From the NCBI GenBank assembly GCA_001643675.2, contig LSRY02000025.1, positions 1,180,001-1,244,000 on the forward strand: 64,000 nt of DNA, in the 5' to 3' direction. This document shows positions 10,844-20,705 of this stretch, in pieces. Under the pieces are notes generated by a model. That model searched no databases, was not told the DNA's origin, and was given only the letters and a program-made list of their open reading frames with translations. Within the stretch, counting starts at the first letter, position 1. The number at the start of each line of letters is the position of its first letter. The position numbers and the translations under genes were made by a program. Source of the stretch: Monocercomonoides exilis (taxonomy: Eukaryota > Preaxostyla > Oxymonadida > Polymastigidae).

Positions 10844-12118
10844 GGTTGGTCTTTTGCAAAAGTTGGCCACACATCAATTATTTGTGGTGAAAAAGAAAAG
10901 CAATTCTTGGAAGAAGTTACAAAAGAATCTCGATCAGGGACAAGCCTCTCGTTACGAAAAGCGCGTGATCTGGTTTGCGATTGATATTTGAATTGTATAT
11001 TAATTGGTATTTAGATGGAAAATATAATTAACGATAGTGAAGAAGAAGGAGAAAAAGAAGAAAATAAGAAAAAGACTGTAACTTTAAAGACAGTTTACGC
11101 CTTCATACAGAGACATCCGGAACTGAAGTCCTCGCTGACAAAGCAAGTTGATATCAACAGACTTGCAGCATCTTGTCAGAAAATCCTAAAGCCGTGGTAT
11201 ACGGAATTACAATCATTACACGATGAAAACAAATTTCCAGAAGAATTAATCTTCAATGTTGACGAATCTTCGCTTCGAATTCCGACTTCAACACGTGGCG
11301 TTGTTGTTCATCCTTCAGATGAACAAGCTGGATTCAAAAAGACTGCCGAAAGGATGCCGAATGCCACTCTCGTTGCTGGAATCGCTGCTGATGGCTTCTC
11401 GCTTCCGTCTGTCGTGCTGTGGCCGAGCGTAACTCTTCCAAAAGAACTTACAACACTTCTAACACCTTCGCCAGACATTTGGCCATACACAAATGGCTGG
11501 ATAGATTTAATAGCATTCAAAAAATACGCCTTAACAGTTCTTCTGCCAGCTATCATTGACAGAAGAAAGCGAATTCTTAAAGAAACTCATCTTTGCCTTC
11601 TCCTGGATTCACACTCATCGCGCACAGATCCAATTGTATGAAGACAGTTCAAAGAAGCGGAAATTGACGTCATCACCTTCGTTCCACACACCACACACAT
11701 CTCACAGCCGCTGGACAGAGGCGTATTTGCAGTGTTGAATTCGGAGCTTTCAAAAAATTGCAGCTCCCCATCATCCACCTCCTCATCTGATCAAAGAACA
11801 GCTGTTGCAGATGTGTTGCTTCAACCCCTTTACACCGCATTCACCCCAGCCGTTTGCAAAAAAGCTTTGTTCATAAGCAGAATCCTCAGCAATTGTTCTG
11901 GATCTGTTCTTATGAAGCTTCTTCAGTCTTCTCAATACTTCATTCCTTCTCATTCGCATTGTTTCGACATATTCGGAAAAGAAATAACAAAGGAAAAGCT
12001 TCTCGATGAATGGGATGAATATAATGAAAAACACATGATGAAAATTGAAGAAATTGCAGAAAATGAAAAGGAAACTGAAGAAAATGTTGAAAAAGAAAAG
12101 AAAATTCGGAAAAATTAA
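10667..12118 (+). pseudogene. pogo-like DDE transposase, interrupted
   Basis: Reading starts at the ATG at 10667. A GT-AG intron at 10973-11014 (GTTTGCG to TATTTAG) joins the first part in phase to a frame running to a TAA at 12116-12118. The catalytic core is recognisable: an Asp in FNVDES near 11254, a second Asp in LLLDSHSSR near 11606, and the pogo signature PHTTHISQPLDRGVF near 11690 with a third Asp, spaced DD36D. A TGA at 11639-11641 interrupts the frame between the second and third Asp, after which the same frame continues for 158 codons. A second lesion is likely at the 3' end: an acidic tail (DDETSDEFDYSEIKN) follows the TAA in another frame, as if an A-run had slipped. The N-terminal DNA-binding region is hard to recognise and contains a 36-A tract. 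It is inferred to be inactive. Confidence 0.8.
10807..10842. repeat. Homopolymer of 36 A
   Basis: The tract lies inside the first transposase exon and in the current frame encodes 12 lysines. Runs of this length are prone to slippage and to sequencing error, so the frame upstream of it is not certain. Confidence 0.9.
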
Positions 12119-12433
12119 GAATGATGACGATGAAACAAGTGATGAATTTGATTACTCAGAAATTAAAAATGAAAAAAAATTAGAGAAAATGATTTGAGTT
12201 TTAATTTTCAATACTGTATTTTTATTATTTTCATTTCAAATTTTTTATGTTTCGATAAAGAAAGAAGTGCCAATAAAAATGATGACACTATTTCAATAAA
12301 CTTGGACTCAAAAATAATTGTGCAACTTTTTATTGTGAAACAATTTGACCGAATAACTTTTCAGATGCGAAATTTAAAAATTTGACAGAATTAAAAATTT
12401 CGTTCATTTTCTCTTTCTCATTCTCTTTTTCTT

Positions 12434-12478
<45 letters not shown>

Positions 12479-13181
12479 TTTTTAATTTATTTATGAATTT
12501 ATTTTTTTCCGCCAGATATTTCTCAAAGAAATTGATTTATTTATCTGAAATTTGTCTGCTTCAATAAGTATGACACAAGGGAAAAAAGCATGCTTATTTG
12601 ATTTGAAAGTCTTAATTCAAAATTCATCAAATGAATTTTTCAGAATGAAGTTCATTCAAGGATTAAACACATAAACATTGAGACTGATTATAAAAAAATA
12701 ATATTATCTACCACACGAAATGCATCAGAGCAAAAATGTAAATAATTTGAATATAAAATTTCAAATGATTATTTCTTTCTATGAAAAATTACTCAAGAGA
12801 ATCTTTAACTGAAAGCGAAAAATAAATTACAAACTTACGGTTAAAAAAATTATTAGTCCAACGACAAAACGACAAAATTACCCAATAAACCAGAAATTGT
12901 TTCTAAAAAAGAATAAAAGTCACTACCACCAATAATAATAAAAACAATAAAAGAATGAAAAAACATGAACTCGATGTTTATAAGTGCTTCGCAAATATCT
13001 TTTTTCAAAAATTAACAATTACATACGTTTCAGAATAATGCAAGAATTGTGAATAAAATTAAATTTAAATTCAACATTGATAAAAACATTTCGCCATTAA
13101 TAATAAAACAATTTCAAAATCAAATATGAGTTGAAATGCAAAAATGAAATGAATTGTGATTATATTTGTAAATAAGGAAGA
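12119..13181. other. Intergenic spacer, A+T-rich
   Basis: Just after the transposase stop is a frameshifted acidic tail (12120-12197). The rest holds a (TC)n tract and A+T-rich sequence. I found no right-hand terminal repeat matching the ends at 10177 and 10626, and no supported gene. Confidence 0.5.
12437..12483. repeat. (TC)17 microsatellite followed by a T tract
   Basis: About 34 bp of uninterrupted TC units run straight into about 13 T. It is a simple repeat in non-coding sequence. Confidence 0.95.
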
Positions 13182-13965
13182 TTACTTTTCATCTCCCAGC
13201 CCAACAAAATTGTTAACATTCCCTAAAAATAAATAATTAATTCAATTAAACACATTATTACACGAACATATTAAATGATAAAACCATGAGGATCAATTTT
13301 TGTTGGCAAGTCCATTCGATACATCCAGACTCCGTCAACAATATATTTATACTCAAAGCTTTCTGCAAAATAATAAAAAAAAATTTTTTTTTTAAAGCAC
13401 ATATATTTATTGATAAGAAAAAATTGCAAACCTCTTTTTAACAATAATGTAATTTCAAAATGATCACCATGCCTTTGAAGAGGAATTGATGAGAGCCATC
13501 GATCAAAAGATCCCCTTAAATACACTTTAGTTCCTTCATGCCTCCACTCAAAGCAATGAACATAATGCGATGAAGGAATACCATCCGAATTAATTCGAAT
13601 GAGCATATGCGTAATTTCAGGATTTTCTTTTTGAATAACCCTCATTGAGTTAAAATCCAATAAAAATTCCATTTCGGTTGGTGAATCAGGACGAACATCT
13701 TTTGCATCAATTAACCTTGGATATTGTTCTATTTGAAGAGTTGGAGCAGAAGATGGGGGATTATCCTTCTGAATGAATTGAGACTCGATATAAGCGGATG
13801 TCATTGGATCAAACGCAATCTTTCCAAAAACATCATTTCAAACCGCACAATGAAAAGCACAAAATTAAATGAAGATGTTTTATGAGAGAATTTTAAAGAA
13901 ATTAAATTACACACAGCATATTCAGAACCACTTGGTTGAAGAAACCATATGATACTCAGAGACAT
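13182..13965 (-). CDS. CBM48 (AMPK-beta-type glycogen-binding) protein
   Basis: The model has four exons on the minus strand: 13965-13915, 13819-13432, 13362-13285 and 13222-13182, giving 185 residues with every join in phase. The last three exons together complete a CBM48 domain at about residues 106-178: TKVYLRGSFDRW, FEYKYIVDGVW across the third intron, and DPHGNVNN across the last one. These carry the Trp, Lys, Trp and Asn positions that bind glycogen or starch in AMPK beta subunits. Without splicing, the domain would be broken by an unrelated Phe/Lys-rich insert and would stop early, so the introns (donors GTTTGC and GTTTTA) are well supported. Exon 1 is the least certain. The protein ends 10 residues after the domain, so it lacks the AMPK beta C-terminal region that holds the alpha and gamma subunits. 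It may be a stand-alone glucan-binding adaptor rather than a true AMPK subunit. Confidence 0.8.
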
Positions 13966-14430
13966 TTGGTTTTCTGTTTATATAATTGCACTTATAGCAA
14001 TCTATAATTTGAAAAATGCAATTCACCTTTTAAAAAGATTAATAAATAAATACTTTATCAGGATCAATACGATCGTCTCACCCACATTTAGTTATTTTAA
14101 AATGATAATTCAATTTTCCACCTCAACGAACAAACATGCAAAGAATTATTTATTGTTTTATTTTTTGCTATTAAAAATTACTTAGGACATGCTAAAATAA
14201 TTTACGGATCTGGGCCGAGAAATTTAAAGAATAGTTCTTTTGTGTTGAAATTCTTTCTTTTGTAATAAGCACATTAACATGAAAAGCAAAAAGTCCTATA
14301 AAATTGTAATACTGTGTAAGGCATTGAATTAAAAGAATAAAAGTGAAATAAATTGTGAGATGGATGATATGCAATGGCTGATATGAGAAAGAATATTGAA
14401 ATGAGTGAAGTGAAACGAAAATGAAACCAT
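13966..14430. other. Intergenic spacer
   Basis: Spacer between the start of the CBM48 gene and the 3' end of the large acidic gene, both on the minus strand. It is A+T-rich. It probably holds the CBM48 promoter, but no specific element is recognised. Confidence 0.4.
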
Positions 14431-17400
14431 TTACCAACGTTGGCGAGCGGATCTGAACGCAGAACGAAGAGGTGATTTTGTTCCTTGAATGGATTCAAAA
14501 TAAGGAGCACCTTGAATGTGCGCACTTTTGCGTGAAGGAGATGATGGGCGGGCGGATGAGTTAGATGCTCGACTTCTGGATTGAGGCCTCTGCCTGCCAT
14601 AAGAATTCGAATGAGATGACGAAATGGAATCTCTTTCCCTTTGATGAGATTTTCGAGATCCATTTTGCCGATAAGCCCTCTCACTCGTATCTTCGTCCTT
14701 TCGTTTAATCGCCCAATCCTGATCAGATATGTCATTTTCCTCCCATCCGCTGAAGGATTCTCGTTGTCCAACGCCAGCTCCCTTGCTTAGCCTTCCTTTT
14801 GAATACGATCGAGCTTTTCGAGTCATTCCATGATCTTCATCATTTTTCTCATCCCAAGATCCACTATTTGATCTTGGCTCTTTTTTCTCTCTGAATTCAA
14901 CATCTTCTATTTTTTCTTCATCTTCACTGCTTCCTCTGCCATCTTCCCAACCGTTCTCATCTTCGTCCTCCTCTTCTTGTCTCCTGCCGTTCTTTTCTAC
15001 ACTTCCTTCTTCTGCCATTTGAGAGGAACGATGAATTTGAGACGACTGCGAAATAGCACCGCTGGCGGAGGCTGGCCTTGTTTTGCGAGGGAGATTGTCA
15101 TTTGATGAATATCTTTCTCGTTCTGCGTCGTTCGCTTTGGACGAATGAGGAGCAGGAGCAGATGACCTGTCATATGGATACGACGAGGCAGGCCTCTGCC
15201 TCACATGACTCTGAGCAGCATTCGAAGTGAATGACCGCTCGCTCACCCGACTTACTCTCTCTCGCTCTGGCTGCTGTGCTCTGCTGCTTCTTCTTCCCTC
15301 TTCAGAATATTCTCTGCTGCCTCTTTGAGACGCCCTCCTTGCAGATTGTGCCCTGTCTGTTCTGATCGTCGTCTGTCTGTCTGCCTTCACTTGTCTCACA
15401 TCTCTTTCTCTGGGCGTGCTAAGCTCCTTCTCATCACTCCTGCCAGCATGCCCTTCAGCAGTTTCTCTGAAGTTCCACGGCTCCTCATCTTCTTCATTTA
15501 TCACAGAGTTGTATGTCTTTCCCGTTTTCATTTCATTTCTACGAAGCTCTCCTCTTTCGCTTCTTTTGAATTCTTCGCTTTCTGATCGGTGTCTGCCCAT
15601 CCGCCTCCGATCTCCATCGTAGTCATCGTCATAATATGCTCCATCTCTTCTCTCTGTGTATTCTTCTTCATAGGCATCCTCCTCGTTCCTTCCATTCTTC
15701 ATCTTCCATCTGCGCATCGCGATCCTTCTTCCCTTCTTCTTCCCTTTCTTTCCCTCTCGCCCTGCTGATTGCATCGGCTGGAATTGTGCAAGAAGCGCAT
15801 TTTCTTGTCTTCTTGCCAACTCCTTTCGCCTTCTGATCAGCTCAACCTCTTCTGCTGTCAGCTCGTCCCGCATGTTCTTCAGAATAGCCCTCCTCACATT
15901 CTCTGAGTCAACCACTGGGCAGTCATCTGTCAAAAGGGGGTTGTATGGCTTCAGCGGCCTTTCATACGCAGGAGTCACCCGATTGTACCACCCCCTCTCA
16001 AGCCGCTCAAGTCTCTCTTTCTCTTTTATCTTCTGTTTGGCTGCAGACATCGGCCGGCTGCGCTGGGAAGACGCTGTCTTTGTGCTGGCAGCAGAAGCAG
16101 GTCGTCTTTTTGAGGAAGAAGCAGACGAAGGCGATGGGAATGGCCTCACTTGCGGCGGATGCTGCTGCTTGAATATTCCTCTGCGTGCTCTCTCTCTCTC
16201 TGCCTGCTGCTGCTGCACAACATAAGGTGCCAATGAGCGTGCTGTCTGCGCAGTGCCTGGTCTCATCGCAGATGTTGGGCGATACGAGCGAGACGCAACC
16301 GACGTGGATGAGCTGGGGCGTGCTGTGGTGTGTGCAGAGGCAGATGTGAATGGCCTCTCAGCAGAGCGGCGATAACTCGACGAAGGCTCACCAACTCTGT
16401 CGAATGCGTTTTCTTCGCCATCGTCGATGTCCTCCTCCACAAGATCGTCGTATTCTTCATCGTCTTCTTCTTCTTCTCTCTGTCTGCGCGCTGCCACTTC
16501 ACTCGTCGGACGCAGAGGAGGCAGCGGAGTTGTGTCTATTCTCCTGTTCTGTGCTGCCTCTTCCCTCTTCCTTCTCTCCTGCTCTGCCTGCTGCTGCCTC
16601 CTCTCTTCCTCTTCCATCTCTCTCTCTTTCCTCTCTCTCTCTTCTCTCTCCTGCATCATTTGCTGCTCTTTCAGCGGTTTGAGTTCTTCCTGTGCATTAG
16701 AGGCGTTGAATGGAAATTCTCTTGATTTGCATTTGTCTTCATCTCCATTCTTTGTTGAACGAGCACTTTTTCTGCCTCTTTCCTTCTCTTCTCTCTCTTC
16801 CAGCTGCTCCAGCTCTGTCTCCAGCTCCATCTGCCTCCTCTTTGCCTTCTCTCTCAAACTCATCAACTTCAACTCCAACTCCTGCTGCTCTGCTCTCCTC
16901 TGCCTTTCTGCCTCAGCCTCCTCTTCTTCTGCCTGCTGGTTGTATTCTGCCCCAAAATTGACAAATCCAAGCGAATTCAGAAGAACATCTTCGTCTTCAT
17001 TCGCTTCCCCTTTCCCATCAGAAACAGACGACGAGGAAGAAGCAGATGAGAATGCTGGTTCTTCCTCATATTTGTGAATGTCTTCATCAGAAGGTGCTTC
17101 ATCTTCATCTTTTTGCAATCCATTTTCCATTTCTTCCTCTTCATACACACTTTCTTTCTCAAAGTTGCTGTCAAATTCAAATTCTCTTGTTTTGACATCA
17201 TCCTGCCCTTGTTCATCTCCTTCTTCATTGGATGCACCATTTTCTTCTTCCACTTTATCTTCAATCAAACCTTCTTCAGTTTCTTCTTCAAATACTCCTC
17301 CTGCTTCTTCTCCTTTAACTTCTTCAACTTCTCCTTCTTCCCTTTCTTCTTCTTCTCCTTCTTCAGGAAATCCTTCTTCACTATACCCTTCTTCCCCTCT

Positions 17401-20166
17401 TCCTTCTTCTCCTTCTTCCATTCCTCCTTCTTCTCCTCCTTCTTGAGCATCTTCTTGTTCTGCTCCTGTTCCATTTGCTTCTTGTGTCATCTCTTCCTCT
17501 TCTTCTGCTTGTTCTTCCTTTTCTTCTCCTTCCGCGTTGCCTTCGTCAATTTCATTCAAATACTCATCTCCTTCTGAATCTTCCTTCATTTCCCCTTCAA
17601 ACGATCTTTCAACAGCTTCTCCTGCTTCTTCTTCTGGCTCATGTTCTGCTTCTTCATTTTGCGTCTGCTCATTTTCATTCACTTCTTCAGCAGCTCCTCC
17701 ACCTTCTCCTGCTTCTGCTTCATCAACTGCCTCTTCTTGTGCCATTGCATCTCCTTCTTGCTCCTCATCTTTATGCTCTTCTCCTTCCCCTTCCCCTTCT
17801 TCTTCTTTTTCTCCTTCTCCTTCTCCTTCTCCTTCTCCTTCTCCTTCTTCTCCTTCATAATCGCCATAATCTCCTCCTTCTTCGTCCTGTTGCAATGCTT
17901 CTTCTTCTCCTTCTCCTTCATTTTCATGTTCTTCCTCTGTCTTTTCCTCTTCACTTGCAACATCTTCCTCTTCAGCAGTCTCTGCTGGCTGTTCATCTTC
18001 TTTCTCTTCTTCTCCTCCTTCATCAACATGCTCATCACTGTATCCAAACACATCCATCCCTTCTTCTTCTTCTTCTTCTTCTTCTTCTTCTTCTTTACCT
18101 TCGTCTTCTTCTTTTCCCTCTTCTTTTCCTTCTTCTTCTGTTGTTGCTTCACCTGCTTCCTCTTCAGCACCTTCTGCCGTTTCTTCTGTTCCATTAAACT
18201 CAAACTCTCTTGTGATAACATTATCCTCTGGCTCTTCATCAACATCTTTTGTATTCTCTTCTTCTTCTCCTTTTTCTTCTTCTCCTTCAACATTCTCCTG
18301 TTCATTTCCTTCTTCATTCTCAACAGCTTCCTCAGCTTCATTTTGCTCTGCTTCTGACAAGTGCTCATCCAAAGGCTGCTCAAAACCATCCATTTCATCC
18401 TCTTTCTCTTCCTCCTCCTCTTCTTTCAGTTCTTTCAGTTCTTCTCCTTCTCCTTCTCCTTCACCTCCTTCTCCTTCACCTTTAACTTCTTCATGAGCAT
18501 CTGTTTCTTCAACTTCTTCTTCAAACTGTTGCTCTTCCCCTTCATTCGCTTTTTCATTTGTCTCTTCGTTTCCCTCCTCTTCATTCTTCTCAAATGAGAA
18601 CTCTCTCGTTTTAATCTCTCCTTCCTCCTGAAGATCTTCTTGCTCTTCTTCTTTTCTTATTTCTTCTCCACCTTCTTCTCCTGCTTCTCCTCCTCTCTCT
18701 TCTTCTGCTACTTCTTCTTCTATCTCTCCTTCTGCCCCTCCGTCTTCCTCTTTTGCCTCTTCTTCTGGTAAATTCTCCTCTTCCATTGCTTTCTCTTCTT
18801 CTTCTGGTTGCTCTTCATCAAGTTGAACGTGTTCTTCTGGTTGCTCTTCTCCTTCTTGCAATCCATCTGCTTCAAATGGATCCTCCTCTGGCATCAATTC
18901 TTCTCCTTCTTGTTCATTCTCCTTCTCTTCTGGTTGCTCTTCTTCTCCTTCTGCCACTTCCTCTTCTGCGACCTCCTCATCCACAACCTCCTCTTCTTCT
19001 GCTTTTCCTTCTCCTTCTCCTCCCTCTTCTTCTCCTCCTCTTTCTCCCTCTTCTTCTTTCACTTCTTTTTGAGTATTATCATGTTCCCCGTCTTCTTCCT
19101 GCTCTTCCTCAAATTGTTCCTCAAATGGCTGAACATCCTCCTCAACATGCTCTTCTTCCTCACCCACTTCTTTCAGATCTTCATTTACAGTATGCTCTTC
19201 TCCTTCTCCTTCTCCTTCGACATTCTCCTCTTCAAAATGATTCTCTTCATCTGCTGCTTCTTCCTCATCTTTTATCTCCTCCTCCTCCTCCTCTTTAACT
19301 TCTTCATGCAAATCTTCACCTTCTAATGGTGGCTCTTCATCTGCATGCTCTTCATTTGTTTCATCACATCCTTGATCAAAAGAAAAATCTCGTGCTTTAA
19401 TTTCTTCTTCTCCTCCTCCTCCTTCTTGTGCAACTTCTTGTGTTGCTTCTCCTTCTTCAAAAGATTTTTCTGCTTCATTATTCATATTTTCAGCCTCCGA
19501 TGAGCCGTAATCATGCTCATAAATATCATCTTCTGCTCCTTGAATAGATTCTTGAATTTGCTCTCCTTCATTTTGGTTTTCTTCACCCTCTTGCTGTTCC
19601 ACGTCAATTTGTTCAATCTCACCAGGTTGCTCACCCCCCGTATTTTCATCAAACATAGCATCCTCACCACCTTGAACTTCATGGCCATTTTCTATTCTTT
19701 CTTCTTCTTCTTCAAATTGCTCATTTTCTGCAGTGTTCTCATTTTCAAAAAAATTATTCTCGTTATGTTCATCTTCTTCCACATGCATCTCATTATCTTC
19801 ATCGAGGAAATTGGAACGAGACAAGGCAAATGGGTCTGCCTGAATTTCATCGGCGGCGCTTTCATTTTCTGGTTGCATTTCCAGCATCTCTCCAGTTTGT
19901 TCAAATTCTTGAATATTATCTTGTTGAGGCTGTTCAGAGATTTGATATTCATTTCCACCACCAAACAGATTTCCATCATCATTTTCATCCTGTAGTTCAT
20001 CTTCATGATGTGATTGCTCATATTGAATGTCTTCCAGATCAAGATCTTCATTTTCGAAATTTTCACTATTATTAAATGTTTGTGTCAAATTGTCTTCCTC
20101 ATGTTCAGTTTGTAAAAAATCATCAGGGTTGTCCATCGAAGAATCATTATCCGCAAATTGAGTCAT
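14431..20166 (-). CDS. Giant Glu-rich cytoskeletal-like protein with REFxF motifs
   Basis: About 1,911 residues from the ATG at 20166 (MTQFADNDSS). The frame stays open upstream to about 20262 but only from a TTG, so an upstream exon is possible. Residues 1-1150 are extremely acidic, dominated by Glu with Gly, Asp and Gln. Five short motifs of the form (I/V/C)(K/T)xR(E/D)FxF punctuate this region near residues 255, 516, 647, 989 and 1144. Next comes a charged coiled coil (about 1072-1128), then a basic Ser/Arg-rich tail. The tail has repeated RPxSA/RPxSS units such as RPTSAMRPGTAQTAR and a possible conserved block near 1375-1464 (ERGWYNRVTPAYERPLKPYN). RPxSA repeats are common in axonemal and microtubule-associated proteins of protists, so a role in the flagellar or axostyle cytoskeleton is my inference. 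No enzyme domain is seen. The gene diverges from a coiled-coil gene 539 bp away. Confidence 0.8.
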   Translation of the reverse strand: MTQFADNDSSMDNPDDFLQTEHEEDNLTQTFNNSENFENEDLDLEDIQYEQSHHEDELQDENDDGNLFGGGNEYQISEQPQQDNIQEFEQTGEMLEMQPENESAADEIQADPFALSRSNFLDEDNEMHVEEDEHNENNFFENENTAENEQFEEEEERIENGHEVQGGEDAMFDENTGGEQPGEIEQIDVEQQEGEENQNEGEQIQESIQGAEDDIYEHDYGSSEAENMNNEAEKSFEEGEATQEVAQEGGGGEEEIKARDFSFDQGCDETNEEHADEEPPLEGEDLHEEVKEEEEEEIKDEEEAADEENHFEEENVEGEGEGEEHTVNEDLKEVGEEEEHVEEDVQPFEEQFEEEQEEDGEHDNTQKEVKEEEGERGGEEEGGEGEGKAEEEEVVDEEVAEEEVAEGEEEQPEEKENEQEGEELMPEEDPFEADGLQEGEEQPEEHVQLDEEQPEEEEKAMEEENLPEEEAKEEDGGAEGEIEEEVAEEERGGEAGEEGGEEIRKEEEQEDLQEEGEIKTREFSFEKNEEEGNEETNEKANEGEEQQFEEEVEETDAHEEVKGEGEGGEGEGEGEELKELKEEEEEEKEDEMDGFEQPLDEHLSEAEQNEAEEAVENEEGNEQENVEGEEEKGEEEENTKDVDEEPEDNVITREFEFNGTEETAEGAEEEAGEATTEEEGKEEGKEEDEGKEEEEEEEEEEEGMDVFGYSDEHVDEGGEEEKEDEQPAETAEEEDVASEEEKTEEEHENEGEGEEEALQQDEEGGDYGDYEGEEGEGEGEGEGEGEKEEEGEGEGEEHKDEEQEGDAMAQEEAVDEAEAGEGGGAAEEVNENEQTQNEEAEHEPEEEAGEAVERSFEGEMKEDSEGDEYLNEIDEGNAEGEEKEEQAEEEEEMTQEANGTGAEQEDAQEGGEEGGMEEGEEGRGEEGYSEEGFPEEGEEEEREEGEVEEVKGEEAGGVFEEETEEGLIEDKVEEENGASNEEGDEQGQDDVKTREFEFDSNFEKESVYEEEEMENGLQKDEDEAPSDEDIHKYEEEPAFSSASSSSSVSDGKGEANEDEDVLLNSLGFVNFGAEYNQQAEEEEAEAERQRRAEQQELELKLMSLREKAKRRQMELETELEQLEEREEKERGRKSARSTKNGDEDKCKSREFPFNASNAQEELKPLKEQQMMQEREERERKEREMEEEERRQQQAEQERRKREEAAQNRRIDTTPLPPLRPTSEVAARRQREEEEDDEEYDDLVEEDIDDGEENAFDRVGEPSSSYRRSAERPFTSASAHTTARPSSSTSVASRSYRPTSAMRPGTAQTARSLAPYVVQQQQAERERARRGIFKQQHPPQVRPFPSPSSASSSKRRPASAASTKTASSQRSRPMSAAKQKIKEKERLERLERGWYNRVTPAYERPLKPYNPLLTDDCPVVDSENVRRAILKNMRDELTAEEVELIRRRKELARRQENALLAQFQPMQSAGREGKKGKKKGRRIAMRRWKMKNGRNEEDAYEEEYTERRDGAYYDDDYDGDRRRMGRHRSESEEFKRSERGELRRNEMKTGKTYNSVINEEDEEPWNFRETAEGHAGRSDEKELSTPRERDVRQVKADRQTTIRTDRAQSARRASQRGSREYSEEGRRSSRAQQPERERVSRVSERSFTSNAAQSHVRQRPASSYPYDRSSAPAPHSSKANDAERERYSSNDNLPRKTRPASASGAISQSSQIHRSSQMAEEGSVEKNGRRQEEEDEDENGWEDGRGSSEDEEKIEDVEFREKKEPRSNSGSWDEKNDEDHGMTRKARSYSKGRLSKGAGVGQRESFSGWEENDISDQDWAIKRKDEDTSERAYRQNGSRKSHQRERDSISSSHSNSYGRQRPQSRSRASNSSARPSSPSRKSAHIQGAPYFESIQGTKSPLRSAFRSARQRW

Positions 20167-20705
20167 TCCACTTAAAATGCGAAATAATTCTTCTTGCACT
20201 CTAATGTAACGAATAATGGGACAATTCAACAGATTATTCCGAATGAGTGAAAAAAGTCCCAAAAAGAATAATAAATAATATATTGAATGACACAGTATTT
20301 TCTAACATTATTTTTTCTTGACATATGAAAGGATAAAGTTATTTTTTCGAATAGAGACAAAACATGAAATAAACCAAAAGAACATTATGAAGAAAACATC
20401 AAACATTGATCAGATGATAATATTCCAATCATTTGATTTTTTTTTTTCCAAACTCAAAAATATTCTGTCAATTTATTTAATATGGTTCATAGTCAGTTTA
20501 GGATTTATTCAAACTCTGTTTGAAATCTGCTGGTTTGTTCGTTTGATTTTTTCATTTGATTGAAATTGATTTCATAATAATAAAATATATATTTTGTTGG
20601 ATGCGGGAATGCGCTGTTTCATGTGATCATTTTACAATTCCGTTTTTGGTCCATTTCAATTTTTGATTTTTTCAATTTCACTGCATGTAGTTGAGGAATT
20701 TGCAG
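20167..20705. promoter_or_regulatory. Divergent promoter region of the acidic and coiled-coil genes
   Basis: The two flanking genes start in opposite directions from this 539-bp A+T-rich stretch, so it should hold both promoters. If an upstream exon of the acidic gene exists, part of the left side is coding. No core-promoter motif can be assigned. Confidence 0.45.

Noticed and set aside
13363-13431. Phe/Lys-rich insert in the middle of the CBM48 domain
   Set aside because: A donor GTTTGC and acceptor TTTTGCAG flank it, and its removal restores a normal CBM48 core.
16427-17077. Forward frames encoding long Ser- and Leu-rich proteins over 15.3-19.3 kb
   Set aside because: They are the complement of Glu-codon runs in the minus-strand acidic gene; they lack any conserved block and are broken into many pieces.
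17475-18197. 240-residue forward Leu/His-rich frame that looks like a membrane protein
   Set aside because: Leu runs arise from the complement of Glu-Glu-Lys codons; there is no start context and no pattern of separate helices.
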